Assembly: GCA_903870545.1 (NCBI GenBank)
Contig: CAIQDI010000018.1
Location: 124,001 to 188,000, forward strand
Direction: 5' to 3'
Length of the DNA: 64,000 nt
From: an uncultured Pseudomonadota bacterium
GTDB taxonomy: Bacteria > Pseudomonadota > Gammaproteobacteria > Methylococcales > Methylomonadaceae
Shown: positions 1-8,869 of the stretch, piece by piece
Numbering within the stretch: position 1 is the first letter of the stretch
Layout of the letters: each line of letters begins with the position of its first letter
Made by a program: the position numbers and the translations under genes
Notes under the pieces: model-generated
Database searches by the model: none
The model's input: the letters and a program-made list of their open reading frames with translations, nothing else
Told to the model about the DNA's origin: nothing

Positions 1-1
1 A

Positions 2-376
2 CGCATTTATATTGACCATGCGAATGGTATTTTAGTAGAAGATTGCACCAAAGTGAGTCACCAAGTTAGCGGCGTATTAGACGTTGAAGATCCGATTTCA
101 GATAATTATTCCCTAGAAGTTTCGTCGCCAGGTGAAGATCGCCCTTTTTACAAAATTAGTCAATTTAGCCAATATATGGGCAGTACGGTCATGGTTCATT
201 TATTCTCACCGGTCAATGGTCGGCGCAAAATCACGGGAAAAATTGTTCTAGTTGAAGACGATGTTATTACGCTAGAAGAAAACGAAGAATTATTACCCAT
301 TCCCTTTGCAGCAATGAGCAAAGCACGCTTAGTTCCCGATTATTTACTCGCCAAAGGAGGGCGTAGTGGCAAATAA
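2..376 (+). CDS. rimP: Ribosome maturation factor RimP (5' end outside window)
   Basis: RimP helps assemble the 30S ribosomal subunit. The reading frame is open to the left edge, and its first visible residues (IYIDHANGILVEDCTKVSHQ) continue without a break into the conserved stretch SGVLDVEDPI, so the true start lies outside the window and the in-frame GTG at 53 is only an internal codon. The rest has the usual SPGEDRPF motif and the C-terminal SH3-like barrel. The stop overlaps the nusA start by 11 bases, which indicates translational coupling in the classic rimP-nusA-infB cluster. Identity follows from both the motifs and the neighbours. Confidence 0.95.
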   Translation, partial: RIYIDHANGILVEDCTKVSHQVSGVLDVEDPISDNYSLEVSSPGEDRPFYKISQFSQYMGSTVMVHLFSPVNGRRKITGKIVLVEDDVITLEENEELLPIPFAAMSKARLVPDYLLAKGGRSGK

Positions 377-1904
377 AGAAATTTTGTTAGTCGTAGATGT
401 TTTTGCCAATGAAAAAGAAATTGAAAAAGAAATCGTCTTTCAAGCCATTGAAGCGGCATTAGAAGCGGCAACAGTAAAACGTTACGGTGGCAACATTAAA
501 GCGCAAGTCGCTATCGATCGCAAAAATGGCGATTATTTAACGCATCGTTGCTGGGATGTCGTTGCGCCGGATTCTGCATTGGGTAGAGATGTTGAATTTC
601 CAATGAGTCAAATTTTGCTCGAAGTGGCACAATTCGATGACCCTGACGCGAAAATTGGCGACGTGATTTATGAAGAAATTGAATCAGTAGATTTCGGTCG
701 CATTGCCGCTCAAACCGCGAAACAAGTCATTATCCAAAAAATACGCGATGCTGAACGCAATAAAATTGTCGATGCGTATAAATCCCGCATTGGCGAATTA
801 GTGACAGGTACCGTCAAACGCATCGACAAAGGCAGTGTTTATTTGGAATTGGGCGGACACGTTGAAGCCTATATTGCGAAAGAAGATATGATTCCGCGCG
901 AAGCCATGCGTTTAGGTGATCGAATTCGTGGCTACTTGAAAGATGTTCGCATTGAAGCGCGGGGGCCACAATTGTTTGTCAGCCGTAATGCGCCCGAATT
1001 ATTGACTGCACTATTTCGTTTGGAAGTGCCTGAAATTGCCGAAGGCACTATTTCAATCATGGCGGCAGCGCGTGATCCCGGTTCGCGGGCAAAATTAGCG
1101 GTGAAAAGTAACGATCCACGTTTAGATGCCATCGGCACCTGCGTCGGAATGCGCGGTTCACGAGTTCAATCTGTGACCAATGAACTCGCCGGCGAGCGCG
1201 TCGATATTATTATTTGGCATCCTAGCGACGCACAGTTTGTGATTAACGCGATGTCACCCGCAGAAATTCAATCGATTGTGGTCGATGAAGATAAACACAG
1301 CATGGATTTAGCGGTGGCTTCAATAAGTTTATCGCAAGCAATTGGGCGTGGCGGTCAAAATGTACGTTTAGCGAGCCAACTTACCGGCTGGGAATTAAAC
1401 GTTATTGATGCGTCGAAAGCCGAAGAAAAGAGCGAAGCTGAAGCGAATAAAATCACACAAATGTTTATTGATTTGTTGGATATTGATGACGAAATTGCGG
1501 TGATTTTGGTCGAAGTCGGTTTCAATACCATCGAAGAAATTGCTTATGTGCCGTCTAACGAATTATTAGAAATCGACGGGTTCGATGAAGAAATTGTTGA
1601 AGAATTACGCAGTCGAGCAAAAGATGCGCTATTGATTCGCGCCATTGCCGCAGAAGAAAGTATTGAGGTTTCTGTACAACCGGATGAGGCTATAGCAGTA
1701 CCGAATGAAGCATTGCTCACGATGGAAGGCATGGACGCTAAATTAGCGCATGAACTGGCAAATAGCGGCATTGTGACATTAGATGATTTAGCCGAACAAG
1801 CCGTTGACGATTTATTAAAATTCGCGGGTGTTGATGAAGATCGTGCCGCAAAACTAATCATGAAAGCTCGTGAGCCGTGGTTTGCCGAATCAGCAACCGA
1901 ATAG
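366..1904 (+). CDS. nusA: Transcription termination/antitermination factor NusA
   Basis: NusA binds RNA polymerase and nascent RNA and modulates pausing, termination and antitermination. The 512-residue product has the family order: an N-terminal polymerase-binding domain (about 1-125), an S1 domain (about 135-200, starting at [11 protein letters not shown]), two KH domains (about 230-345, with GMRGSRVQ and the second-KH motif [12 protein letters not shown]), and two acidic helix-hairpin-helix repeats at the C-terminus (about 365-500), as in other gammaproteobacterial NusA proteins. Translation starts at a GTG inside the end of rimP; the rimP sequence GGAGGGCG just upstream supplies the ribosome-binding site. 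infB follows after 13 bases. Confidence 0.97.
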   Translation: MANKEILLVVDVFANEKEIEKEIVFQAIEAALEAATVKRYGGNIKAQVAIDRKNGDYLTHRCWDVVAPDSALGRDVEFPMSQILLEVAQFDDPDAKIGDVIYEEIESVDFGRIAAQTAKQVIIQKIRDAERNKIVDAYKSRIGELVTGTVKRIDKGSVYLELGGHVEAYIAKEDMIPREAMRLGDRIRGYLKDVRIEARGPQLFVSRNAPELLTALFRLEVPEIAEGTISIMAAARDPGSRAKLAVKSNDPRLDAIGTCVGMRGSRVQSVTNELAGERVDIIIWHPSDAQFVINAMSPAEIQSIVVDEDKHSMDLAVASISLSQAIGRGGQNVRLASQLTGWELNVIDASKAEEKSEAEANKITQMFIDLLDIDDEIAVILVEVGFNTIEEIAYVPSNELLEIDGFDEEIVEELRSRAKDALLIRAIAAEESIEVSVQPDEAIAVPNEALLTMEGMDAKLAHELANSGIVTLDDLAEQAVDDLLKFAGVDEDRAAKLIMKAREPWFAESATE

Positions 1905-1917
1905 AGGAGAGAAGAAT

Positions 1918-4656
1918 ATGAGCATAAAAACAGTACGTCAGTTGGCAGAAACCGTCAAAATTCCGTTGGACCGTTTGTTGGTACAATTGAAAGAAGCAGG
2001 TTTAACCGCCTCGACCCCAGAATCTGAAGTGAATGACGCGGAGCAGTCAAAATTGCTCGCACATTTGCGCCAGCGTCACGGTAAAGCCACGTCCGAAAAT
2101 GAAAATGCACCGAATCGCGTGGTGTTAAATCGTCGCAAAGTGAGCGAATTACAACAATCGAATACGCCTGGCACCGCAACAAAAAGTATTAGCGTTGAAG
2201 TGCGTAAACAAAAAACTTACATTAAACGTGAGTCTAGCTCTGCTGAAAAAGAAACCATTGCACCCGTTATTACAACAACCTCGGCACCTCAAGTCGAAAA
2301 AATAGCGACCGTGGTAAATTCTAAAAATGTAGAAACGAATGTGGCTCAAGCTACTACGCCGGTTGCTGACAATGTTGCTTTTGAATTGTCGCCCGAAACA
2401 ATCAAAGCACAAGAGGTAGAAGCGGCGCGTAAAAGCCAAATGGAAAAAGATCAGCGTTTGGAAGATTCGATTAACCGCAATGCCGATAAAGTGCGTCAAC
2501 AAGCCGCCGCTAAACAACAAGCCGCCGCCAACGCATTAAAACAACAAAATAAACCGCAAACAACGAACGCACGACCTCCGCAAAATGGCGCAAGACCGCC
2601 ACAAAATGGCACGAGACCGGCGCAAACAAATGCAAAACCTCCGCAAAATGGCGCAAGACCTGCTGCTCAAACAGGTGCAAAACCGCCTCAAGCTAGCGTA
2701 ACACCGCCGCAAGCGGCAGCAAAAACACAGGAAGAAAACCGTACTCGTCGCCCCGCTAAACCAGCCGGCGGCAACTCGTCTTATGCGGGTAAAGATGCGA
2801 AACGTAACAACAAGAAAAAAACGGGCAAGCAACCCGCTCAACGCAATATCGTTCAAAATGATGGTAAACATCAATTTGAAATGCCGGTTGCGCCGATTGT
2901 TTATGAAGTGACTATTCCAGAGATGCTTATCGTTTCTGAATTAGCCAACAAAATGAATGTGAAAGCGGCATTAGTCATTAAACATTTAATGAAACTCGGC
3001 ATTATGGCGACCATCAACCAAAGCATCGATCAAGATACCGCTGCGATTTTGGTTGAAGATATGGGTCACACCGCCATTATGCAAAGCGATGATGATTTTG
3101 AAAAAGAAATGTTAGCGGAAGTGACGGAAGACGAAAGTTATCCAGAATTACCGCGTGCGCCGATTGTCACCATTATGGGACACGTCGATCACGGTAAAAC
3201 GACGTTACTCGATTACATTCGTAAAACGCGCGTCGCGGCAGGTGAAGCAGGTGGAATTACGCAACACATTGGCGCGTATCAAGTTAAAACGGATCACGGT
3301 TCGGTCACATTTTTAGATACACCAGGTCACGCGGCATTTACCGCAATGCGTGCGCGGGGTGCAGATGTAACGGACGTAGTGATTATTGTGGTGGCGGCGG
3401 ATGATGGTGTGATGCCGCAAACAAAAGAAGCCGTTGAACACGCTCGCGCTGCAAAAGTGCCGATTATTATCGCCATGAATAAAATGGATAAACCAGGCGC
3501 AAATCCTGACAAAGTGATGCAAGAATTGTCTGTGTTGAACGTGTTGGCGGAAGAATGGGGCGGCGATGTGCAGTTCTTGAAAATTTCCGCAAAAACCGGC
3601 GAAGGCGTAGACGAGTTAATCGAATCGTTGATTGTTCAAACTGAAATTTTAGAATTGAAAGCACCTGTCCAAGGTGCGTCATCAGGGATTGTTATTGAAT
3701 CCCGTTTGGATCGTGGACGCGGTGTAGTGGCAACGGTATTGGTTCAACGCGGCACATTAGAAAGTGGGCAAATGGTTTTGTGTGGTCATGAATATGGGCG
3801 CGTTCGGGCTATGTTTAATGAACTCGGTAAAACGATTAAAACCGCAGGACCGTGTGAACCGGTTGAAATTTTAGGATTATCCAGCACGCCGAACGCGGGC
3901 GATGAATTTTTAGTAGTGCAAAATGAGCGCGTTGCCAAAGAATTAGCGAAACATCGTGAAGACAGAAAACGCTTTACGCGCCATGCTGCTCAACAAGCGG
4001 CAAAACTCAACGAAGTCTTTGCGAAAATGACTTCGGGTGAAGTCGCGACGTTGAACTTAGTCTTAAAAACAGATGTACAAGGCAGTTTAGAAGCGTTACG
4101 CAGTTCGTTAATTGAATTGTCAAACGACGAAGTTGAAGTGAAAGTAGTCTTCGGCGGCGTGGGTGGCATTAACGAAGGCGACGTGAATTTAGCCTTAGCT
4201 TCTGGCGCAATTTTGATGGGTTTCAACGTGCGAGCTGATGCGACTTCTCGCCGAATGATTGAAGAACGTGGCGTTGATTTGCATTATTACAGCATCATTT
4301 ACGAAGCAATTGATGAAGTTAAAAAATCGATTAGCGGCATGTTGGCTCCCGAAATTAAAGAAAACATCGTTGGTTTGGCGCAAGTACGCGAAGTCTTTAC
4401 GTCGCCAAAATTGGGCGCGATTGCCGGCTGTATGGTGCTAGATGGTTTCGTTAAACGTAATTTGCCGATTCGGGTTTTACGCGAAAACGTGGTGATTTAC
4501 GAAGGTCAATTGGAATCGTTGCGCCGTTACAAGGACGATATTGCCGAAGTTAAAATGGGCATGGAGTGCGGCATTGGCGTGAAAAATTACAACGACGTTC
4601 GCGCTGGTGATCAAATCGAAGTATTTGAACGCATTGAAGTTAAACGGGAATTGTAA
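1918..4656 (+). CDS. infB: Translation initiation factor IF-2
   Basis: IF-2 is the GTPase that brings initiator fMet-tRNA to the 30S subunit. The 912-residue product begins with an IF2_N domain ([15 protein letters not shown]), continues through a long Ala/Pro/Gln-rich linker with repeated PPQNGAR-type units (about residues 220-300), a second IF2_N domain, and then the G domain with GHVDHGKT at about 421, DTPGH, and NKMD. Domains II, III and the tRNA-binding C domain follow. An in-frame ATG 48 bases upstream exists, but the start at 1918 is preferred: AGGAGAG lies 6 bases before it and [10 protein letters not shown] matches the family N-terminus. The linker repeats are low-complexity and likely variable between strains. 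Confidence 0.97.
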   Translation: MSIKTVRQLAETVKIPLDRLLVQLKEAGLTASTPESEVNDAEQSKLLAHLRQRHGKATSENENAPNRVVLNRRKVSELQQSNTPGTATKSISVEVRKQKTYIKRESSSAEKETIAPVITTTSAPQVEKIATVVNSKNVETNVAQATTPVADNVAFELSPETIKAQEVEAARKSQMEKDQRLEDSINRNADKVRQQAAAKQQAAANALKQQNKPQTTNARPPQNGARPPQNGTRPAQTNAKPPQNGARPAAQTGAKPPQASVTPPQAAAKTQEENRTRRPAKPAGGNSSYAGKDAKRNNKKKTGKQPAQRNIVQNDGKHQFEMPVAPIVYEVTIPEMLIVSELANKMNVKAALVIKHLMKLGIMATINQSIDQDTAAILVEDMGHTAIMQSDDDFEKEMLAEVTEDESYPELPRAPIVTIMGHVDHGKTTLLDYIRKTRVAAGEAGGITQHIGAYQVKTDHGSVTFLDTPGHAAFTAMRARGADVTDVVIIVVAADDGVMPQTKEAVEHARAAKVPIIIAMNKMDKPGANPDKVMQELSVLNVLAEEWGGDVQFLKISAKTGEGVDELIESLIVQTEILELKAPVQGASSGIVIESRLDRGRGVVATVLVQRGTLESGQMVLCGHEYGRVRAMFNELGKTIKTAGPCEPVEILGLSSTPNAGDEFLVVQNERVAKELAKHREDRKRFTRHAAQQAAKLNEVFAKMTSGEVATLNLVLKTDVQGSLEALRSSLIELSNDEVEVKVVFGGVGGINEGDVNLALASGAILMGFNVRADATSRRMIEERGVDLHYYSIIYEAIDEVKKSISGMLAPEIKENIVGLAQVREVFTSPKLGAIAGCMVLDGFVKRNLPIRVLRENVVIYEGQLESLRRYKDDIAEVKMGMECGIGVKNYNDVRAGDQIEVFERIEVKREL

Positions 4657-4658
4657 AA

Positions 4659-5021
4659 ATGGCTAGAGAATTTGCTCGTCACACACGAGTATCTTCGCAA
4701 ATGCAAAAAGAGTTGTCGTTAATTTTACAACGTGAAATTAGCGACCCTCGAATTGGTTTTGTGACGATTAACGAAGTGATTGTAACCAAAGATTTGGCGG
4801 TGGCGAAAATTTATATCACCGTTTTGAACACCGACGATGCTGGTAAAAGAGCCAGCACGAAGGTTATGAATCAGTTGTCGCCCTTGATTCGTCACGCTTT
4901 AGCAAAACGAATGCGACTGCGGCACATTTCAGAATTGCGTTTTTATTACGATGATTCGTTTGACACCGGAATGCGTGTGGCGGAATTATTGAACGAAGTG
5001 TCGGACGATTTGGTTGATTAA
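4659..5021 (+). CDS. rbfA: Ribosome-binding factor A
   Basis: RbfA is a small KH-type protein that binds the 30S subunit during late 16S rRNA 5'-end maturation and helps growth in the cold. The 120-residue product starts 2 bases after the infB stop and carries the family pattern, with an N-terminal basic helix (MAREFARHTRVSSQMQKEL), the SDPRIGFVTINEV segment, and a C-terminal ISELRFYYDDSFDTGMRV. Gene order and tight spacing make it the last clearly conserved member of the rimP-nusA-infB-rbfA operon. In many gammaproteobacteria truB and rpsO follow; here a pilin gene comes next instead. Confidence 0.96.
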   Translation: MAREFARHTRVSSQMQKELSLILQREISDPRIGFVTINEVIVTKDLAVAKIYITVLNTDDAGKRASTKVMNQLSPLIRHALAKRMRLRHISELRFYYDDSFDTGMRVAELLNEVSDDLVD

Positions 5022-5042
5022 ACTTAACATGGGAGCAAAATA

Positions 5043-5441
5043 ATGACCCAAAAACAAAACGGTTTTACGTTAATTGAACTTATGATTGTCGTGGCAATTA
5101 TCGGTATTTTGACCAGCGTGGCGTATCCAAGTTATGTGAAATACATTCAAAAATCTAAGCGTTCTGAGGCGCAGGCGGCGTTACTTTCGATGGCGACAGC
5201 GATGGAGCAGTGGCGCGTAGAAAATAATAATGATTACACCGGCGTAGCGACGAGTGACATTACAACGAGTAGTACAAAGAATTATACGTTCAGCCTATCA
5301 TCCGACAAAACGACTTACACCTTAACGGCAATCCCCGCTTCACCTCAAGACGAGGATGATTGTGGCGTACTTTCGTTGGACTCAAAAGGCGTTAAAGGTG
5401 CAAAAAAAGCTACAGATGATATTAGCGATTGTTGGGAATAA
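5043..5441 (+). CDS. Type IV pilin-like protein (PilE/minor pilin type)
   Basis: The product is a 132-residue type IV prepilin. It has a short 7-residue basic leader (MTQKQNG), the prepilin peptidase site G/FTLIE with the conserved Glu at mature position 5, and a long hydrophobic helix (FTLIELMIVVAIIGILTSVA). The globular part holds two cysteines near the C-terminus (DDCGV and SDCWE), consistent with a disulfide-closed D-region. Size and layout fit PilE-type minor pilins of gammaproteobacteria that prime or build the pilus, rather than an abundant major pilin, but no other pil gene is nearby. It lies 21 bases after rbfA with a GGGAG ribosome-binding site, so it may share that transcript. Confidence 0.88.
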   Translation: MTQKQNGFTLIELMIVVAIIGILTSVAYPSYVKYIQKSKRSEAQAALLSMATAMEQWRVENNNDYTGVATSDITTSSTKNYTFSLSSDKTTYTLTAIPASPQDEDDCGVLSLDSKGVKGAKKATDDISDCWE

Positions 5442-5451
5442 TACGAAATAA

Positions 5452-5480
5452 TTGACTTTAATAAGTTCGCTCTATAAAAT
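5452..5480 (+). promoter_or_regulatory. Predicted sigma-70 promoter of the cold-shock gene
   Basis: TTGACT (5452-5457) and TAAAAT (5475-5480) are separated by 17 bases, each one mismatch from the sigma-70 consensus. They lie just after the pilin stop. Transcription would begin near 5487. Confidence 0.6.
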
Positions 5481-5486
5481 CACGAC

Positions 5487-5630
5487 AGCTCGAAATAGAT
5501 TTACCGTTATGCTTATCTCTACGAAGTTTAGTTGTACTGCTCGTCCTGCTTAAACCATGAAGTAATCTTTAATTTCACAGCACCACCCCCGAAAGGGATT
5601 TACATTTCAAATTTTTAAAAGGCTACAACA
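5487..5630 (+). promoter_or_regulatory. Long untranslated leader of the cold-shock gene
   Basis: About 145 bases without an ORF separate the predicted promoter from the cold-shock start codon. cspA-family mRNAs commonly carry leaders of this kind that refold with temperature and control translation. The stretch contains a short C-rich block next to GAAAGGG (5585-5597) that could pair locally. The regulatory role is inferred from the family; no cold-box was matched with confidence. Confidence 0.45.
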
Positions 5631-5831
5631 ATGGCAACAGGTACAGTTAAGTGGTTCAACGCTGAAAAAGGTTTCGGTTTCATTCAACAAGAAAGTGGTC
5701 CAGATGTATTCGTCCACTTCCGTAACATCGCTGGATCAGGCTTCAAATCATTAGATGAAGGACAAAAAGTCCAATTCACAGTGACTCAAGGTCAAAAAGG
5801 TCCACAAGCTGAAGACGTTACTTTAGTCTAA
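5631..5831 (+). CDS. Cold-shock domain protein (CspA family)
   Basis: This 66-residue protein is a single cold-shock domain, an OB-fold that binds single-stranded RNA and DNA and acts as an RNA chaperone. It starts [18 protein letters not shown], which contains RNP1 (KGFGFI), and has RNP2 (VFVHF) about ten residues later. The length is that of typical Csp proteins. It has its own promoter and long leader and is followed by a strong terminator, so it is a single-gene transcript. Which paralogue it corresponds to (cold-inducible or constitutive) cannot be told from sequence alone. Confidence 0.95.
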   Translation: MATGTVKWFNAEKGFGFIQQESGPDVFVHFRNIAGSGFKSLDEGQKVQFTVTQGQKGPQAEDVTLV

Positions 5832-5844
5832 ATCTTGTAAGATA

Positions 5845-5882
5845 AAAAAGCCGCTGACTCGTAAGACTCAGCGGCTTTTTTG
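5845..5882. terminator. Bidirectional terminator between csp and the TolC-like gene
   Basis: GCCGCTGA and TCAGCGGC form the stem, with A-run before and T-run after, so the hairpin can end both the cold-shock gene on the plus strand and the TolC-like gene on the minus strand. Confidence 0.85.
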
Positions 5883-5895
5883 TGTCTGCAAAAAA

Positions 5896-7164
5896 TTAAA
5901 AATTACCTACCGCTCGTTTCATTCGCAAACCCGCTAACGCTAAATCATAATTCGCATTATTCAAATTATTATGCGTTATCGTTCGTAAATCTTCCGCTTG
6001 AATCACTTCGGTGTGCGTCGCTAAACCTTGTTGATAGCGGTCTGTTGTGACTTTTAGATTTTCATCCGCTTGCACAATCGTTTGTTTAGCCACTTGCAAA
6101 CGTTGTTGTGTTTCTTGGCTATCCAACCACGCTTGCCGAATTTGTAACAAAATTTGTCCAGACAATTCTTCGCGCTGCTCTTTTAACGCTAAGGCTTGTT
6201 TTTCAAAGGCTTCGCCCTTGTGATTCGTACTACCATCGTACAATTTCCAATCCACGCCGACATTTGCTTGCCACAAACCTTCGTACGCCTGATAACGATT
6301 TTGTTGATATTGATAACCGCCATTCAACGCCACTTGCGGCAATAAACCCGCTTTCATTGCCTTCGTTTGTTCATGCAAACTTTCGATTTGTTCATTCAAA
6401 ACGACTAACTCAGGACGTTGAGTTAACGCACTTTGATTTAAATTTTCTAACGTTGATTTTGGCAATTCAGGAACTTGTTTGGCGAGTTCTACTTTCGCTG
6501 TCAAGGGGCGCGTCAACAATTGGTTATAACGCGCTTTGGCATTGTCATAAACATTCGCCGCTTGTAACAAAAGTTGTTTCGCGTTCAATAATTCAACGTC
6601 CGCCGCCAACACATCATTTTTCGCCACCACGCCTTGGTCAAACAAATCTTTCACGTCTTTTTGATGACTTTCTAAACTGTGAATATGACTTTGGGCGACT
6701 TGCACCGCATCTTCCAAACGCAAAACCGCGATATAACTATCCGCCACCTGCATTTTCAAATTCAACGCGGCAACCTGTTCACTCGCTTGCGTCGCGTCCA
6801 ACGTGGCTTGCGCGGCATTGATGTTGTGGGTAATTTTGCCGCTGGTATAAATTGGCAACGTCGCCATCGCTTGCGCTTTCACGCTGCCCATTTGTTGCAT
6901 CGCAAATTGGGCGGCTTTCCCTTCAATACTTGTTTTTGCCGATGGCGTTTCGTTATATTGCGTGTAACCCGTGCCGACATTTAAATCAGGTAAATTCTGC
7001 CCTTCAGCTGCTTGTAGTTGTGCTTGTGAAACGTCGGTATTCGCTTGTGCGGCTTTGATTTGATGATTGCTATTTAATGCCGCTGTCCACGCATCGTTTA
7101 AATTTTCAGCGTGTGTCGTCGTCGCTAAACATAAACTTAACCATAAAAAATTAGTTCGTGGCAT
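5896..7164 (-). CDS. TolC-like outer-membrane efflux protein
   Basis: The product is an outer-membrane channel of the TolC/OEP family that would serve as the exit duct for the adjacent EmrAB pump. The start at 7164 gives a 422-residue protein with a signal peptide ending at about THA/ENL, preceded by a good AAGGA site; a longer frame reaching to 7203 lacks a signal peptide at its start. The rest is two repeated OEP modules of long heptad-rich helices (for example QVAQSHIHSLESHQKDVKDL and the related LRQ/QEELSGQILLQIRQAWLD part) joined by short beta segments. The start overlaps the end of the upstream tetR gene, giving a tetR-tolC pair transcribed away from emrAB. Confidence 0.9.
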   Translation of the reverse strand: MPRTNFLWLSLCLATTTHAENLNDAWTAALNSNHQIKAAQANTDVSQAQLQAAEGQNLPDLNVGTGYTQYNETPSAKTSIEGKAAQFAMQQMGSVKAQAMATLPIYTSGKITHNINAAQATLDATQASEQVAALNLKMQVADSYIAVLRLEDAVQVAQSHIHSLESHQKDVKDLFDQGVVAKNDVLAADVELLNAKQLLLQAANVYDNAKARYNQLLTRPLTAKVELAKQVPELPKSTLENLNQSALTQRPELVVLNEQIESLHEQTKAMKAGLLPQVALNGGYQYQQNRYQAYEGLWQANVGVDWKLYDGSTNHKGEAFEKQALALKEQREELSGQILLQIRQAWLDSQETQQRLQVAKQTIVQADENLKVTTDRYQQGLATHTEVIQAEDLRTITHNNLNNANYDLALAGLRMKRAVGNF

Positions 7165-7771
7165 AGCCAATTCCTTGTAAAAAAAGTGCGGTAGCTGATT
7201 CAATCAATTGTGTTTTTTCCTGTTCATTCGGGGGCGGTTGTACGCTTAATAAACACCGAAAATGTAACTCACCTTTTAATAAACTAAAAAACGCATCGGC
7301 AGCAAAACGCACATTTGCAATAGATAAAATTCCAACGTCATTTAATGGCTGTAAATAAGATTCTAATTGCGCGACGGCAATTTTTGCGCCGTTGTCATAA
7401 ACCATTTGTCCTAATTCTGGGAATTCATGACTTTCAGCAATGACTAAACGATACATTGCCAGTCCGTCTGGTGAATAAAGTAGTTCAACAAATACTTCGG
7501 CAATTTTTTTTAGATTTTGGGCAACATTATCGGTGGTCGATAACGTTTGCGTGAGGGTTTGCAATAACGCGCCACACAATTCGCCAACCACCGCCGCCAG
7601 CAACGCATTTTTGCTGTCAAAATGGTTATAAAGTGTCGCTTTGGAAACCGGTGCAGCTTGTGCAATTTTATCCATGCTCACACTGCGATAATTATTATTT
7701 AAAAATAAGCGCGTCGCGGCTTGCACAATGGCTTCACGTTTTGGGTCGATGGATTCAATAAATTCAGTCAT
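7151..7771 (-). CDS. TetR-family transcriptional regulator
   Basis: This 206-residue protein has an N-terminal TetR helix-turn-helix (about residues 12-58: IVQAATRLFL, SMDKIAQAAPVSKATLYNHF) followed by an alpha-helical ligand-binding domain. It is divergent from emrA-emrB and its 3' end overlaps the TolC-like gene by 14 bases. The intergenic space contains a perfect 23-bp inverted repeat placed over the predicted emrA transcription start, so the protein most likely represses the efflux operon, and possibly its own gene, until a toxic compound binds. The ligand cannot be named from the sequence. Confidence 0.92.
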   Translation of the reverse strand: MTEFIESIDPKREAIVQAATRLFLNNNYRSVSMDKIAQAAPVSKATLYNHFDSKNALLAAVVGELCGALLQTLTQTLSTTDNVAQNLKKIAEVFVELLYSPDGLAMYRLVIAESHEFPELGQMVYDNGAKIAVAQLESYLQPLNDVGILSIANVRFAADAFFSLLKGELHFRCLLSVQPPPNEQEKTQLIESATALFLQGIGYATN

Positions 7772-7785
7772 TTTTAAACCAACAC

Positions 7786-7813
7786 TTGCTAAATTAAACG
7801 GATGATTTAGAAT
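7786..7813 (+). promoter_or_regulatory. Predicted emrA promoter
   Basis: TTGCTA (7786-7791) and TAGAAT (7808-7813) are spaced by 16 bases, just upstream of emrA, and the operator palindrome begins at the -10 end. Confidence 0.45.
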
Positions 7814-7834
7814 AAACTAAACCGTTTAGTTTAT
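7812..7834. promoter_or_regulatory. Palindromic operator for the TetR-family repressor
   Basis: ATAAACTAAAC and GTTTAGTTTAT form a perfect 11-bp inverted repeat around one central base. It sits between tetR and emrA, overlapping the expected transcription start of emrA. Size and position are typical of TetR-family operators; binding is inferred. Confidence 0.75.
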
Positions 7835-7846
7835 CAAGGTCATTCA

Positions 7847-8869
7847 ATGAAACGTCTTCTTACTTATTTAACTTTAATTTCAATTTTGGCGGGCGCGGGT
7901 TGGGCAGGTTTTTCGTGGTTTGAAGAACGCCAACATTACGAAAGCACCGACAACGCCTATTTAAAAACCAATAGCGTTTTGATTACGCCCAAAGTGGCTG
8001 GCTACATTACCGATTTGCGAATTGACGATAATCAAACCGTCAAAAAAGGTGAGGTGTTAGCCGTCATTGATGACCGCGATTATCAAGCCAAACTAGAGTT
8101 TGCTCAGGCGCAAGTGATTGAAGCACAAGCGCACGCCCAACGGGTTCGCGCCACGAAAAATACGCAACACGCCAACATTGCCAGCGCAGATGCAGCGGTT
8201 TCGGTGGTGCAAGCCAAACGTCATCACATTACGCAAGATTTGGAACGCTTCACCGCGTTAATCGAACGCGGTTCTGCCCCGCAACAAATACTCGATAAAA
8301 TGCACGCCGAATCGAAACAAGCAGCCGCCGAATTGCGCGGTTCGCAAGCCGCCGTTTCCGCGCAACAAAAACAACTGACCAGTTTTGACAGCGAAATTTC
8401 CGAAGCGGAAGCGCGGGTTAAACAAATGCAAGCGCAAGTTTCGTTGGCAAAAATCGATTTGGACAATACCAAAATTCGTGCGCCGTTTGATGGCGTAATT
8501 GGACATCGAGGCGTACAAATTGGCGCGTATGTTGAAGCGGGAACACATTTAGCATATTTGCTTGAAACGCAGAAAATCTGGGCGGAAGCCAATTTTAAAG
8601 AAACGCAAATCGAAAATATGAAAGTCGGTCAGCCAGTCAAAATTCATGTTGATGCGTATCCGACTTTGAATTTTACCGGCAAAGTCGATAGTTTCGCGCC
8701 CGCCAGTGGTTCAGAATTTAGTATTTTACCCGCCGAAAATGCGACCGGAAATTTCACCAAAATCGTGCGCCGGGTGCCAGTGAAAATCGTTTTTGATGCC
8801 AACGAAAATACCACGTTATTGAAATCGGGCTTTTCGGTGAATGTGAAAGTGGAAGTGAAACCATTATGA
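7847..8869 (+). CDS. emrA: EmrA-like membrane fusion protein (HlyD family)
   Basis: This is the periplasmic adaptor of a tripartite multidrug pump. The 340-residue product has one N-terminal membrane helix (LLTYLTLISILAGAGWAGFSWF), the EmrA-like motif STDNAYLKTNSVLITPKVAGYI, a biotinyl-lipoyl-like half domain, an alpha-helical hairpin rich in Ala/Gln/Lys (about residues 90-205), and the second lipoyl half with IRAPFDGVIGHRGVQIGAYV followed by a beta-barrel. It starts with a short AAGG site 12 bases from the operator and overlaps emrB by 4 bases, so the two are translated together. The start of the operon is directly under the palindromic operator. Confidence 0.93.
   Translation: MKRLLTYLTLISILAGAGWAGFSWFEERQHYESTDNAYLKTNSVLITPKVAGYITDLRIDDNQTVKKGEVLAVIDDRDYQAKLEFAQAQVIEAQAHAQRVRATKNTQHANIASADAAVSVVQAKRHHITQDLERFTALIERGSAPQQILDKMHAESKQAAAELRGSQAAVSAQQKQLTSFDSEISEAEARVKQMQAQVSLAKIDLDNTKIRAPFDGVIGHRGVQIGAYVEAGTHLAYLLETQKIWAEANFKETQIENMKVGQPVKIHVDAYPTLNFTGKVDSFAPASGSEFSILPAENATGNFTKIVRRVPVKIVFDANENTTLLKSGFSVNVKVEVKPL

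Noticed and set aside
2560-2720. Repeat array inside infB
   Set aside because: The PPQNGAR-type repeats are the usual low-complexity linker of IF-2, not a CRISPR or mobile repeat.
6108-6821. 237-codon plus-strand ORF inside the TolC-like gene
   Set aside because: It is the antisense frame of a well-supported outer-membrane efflux gene and shows no family motif.
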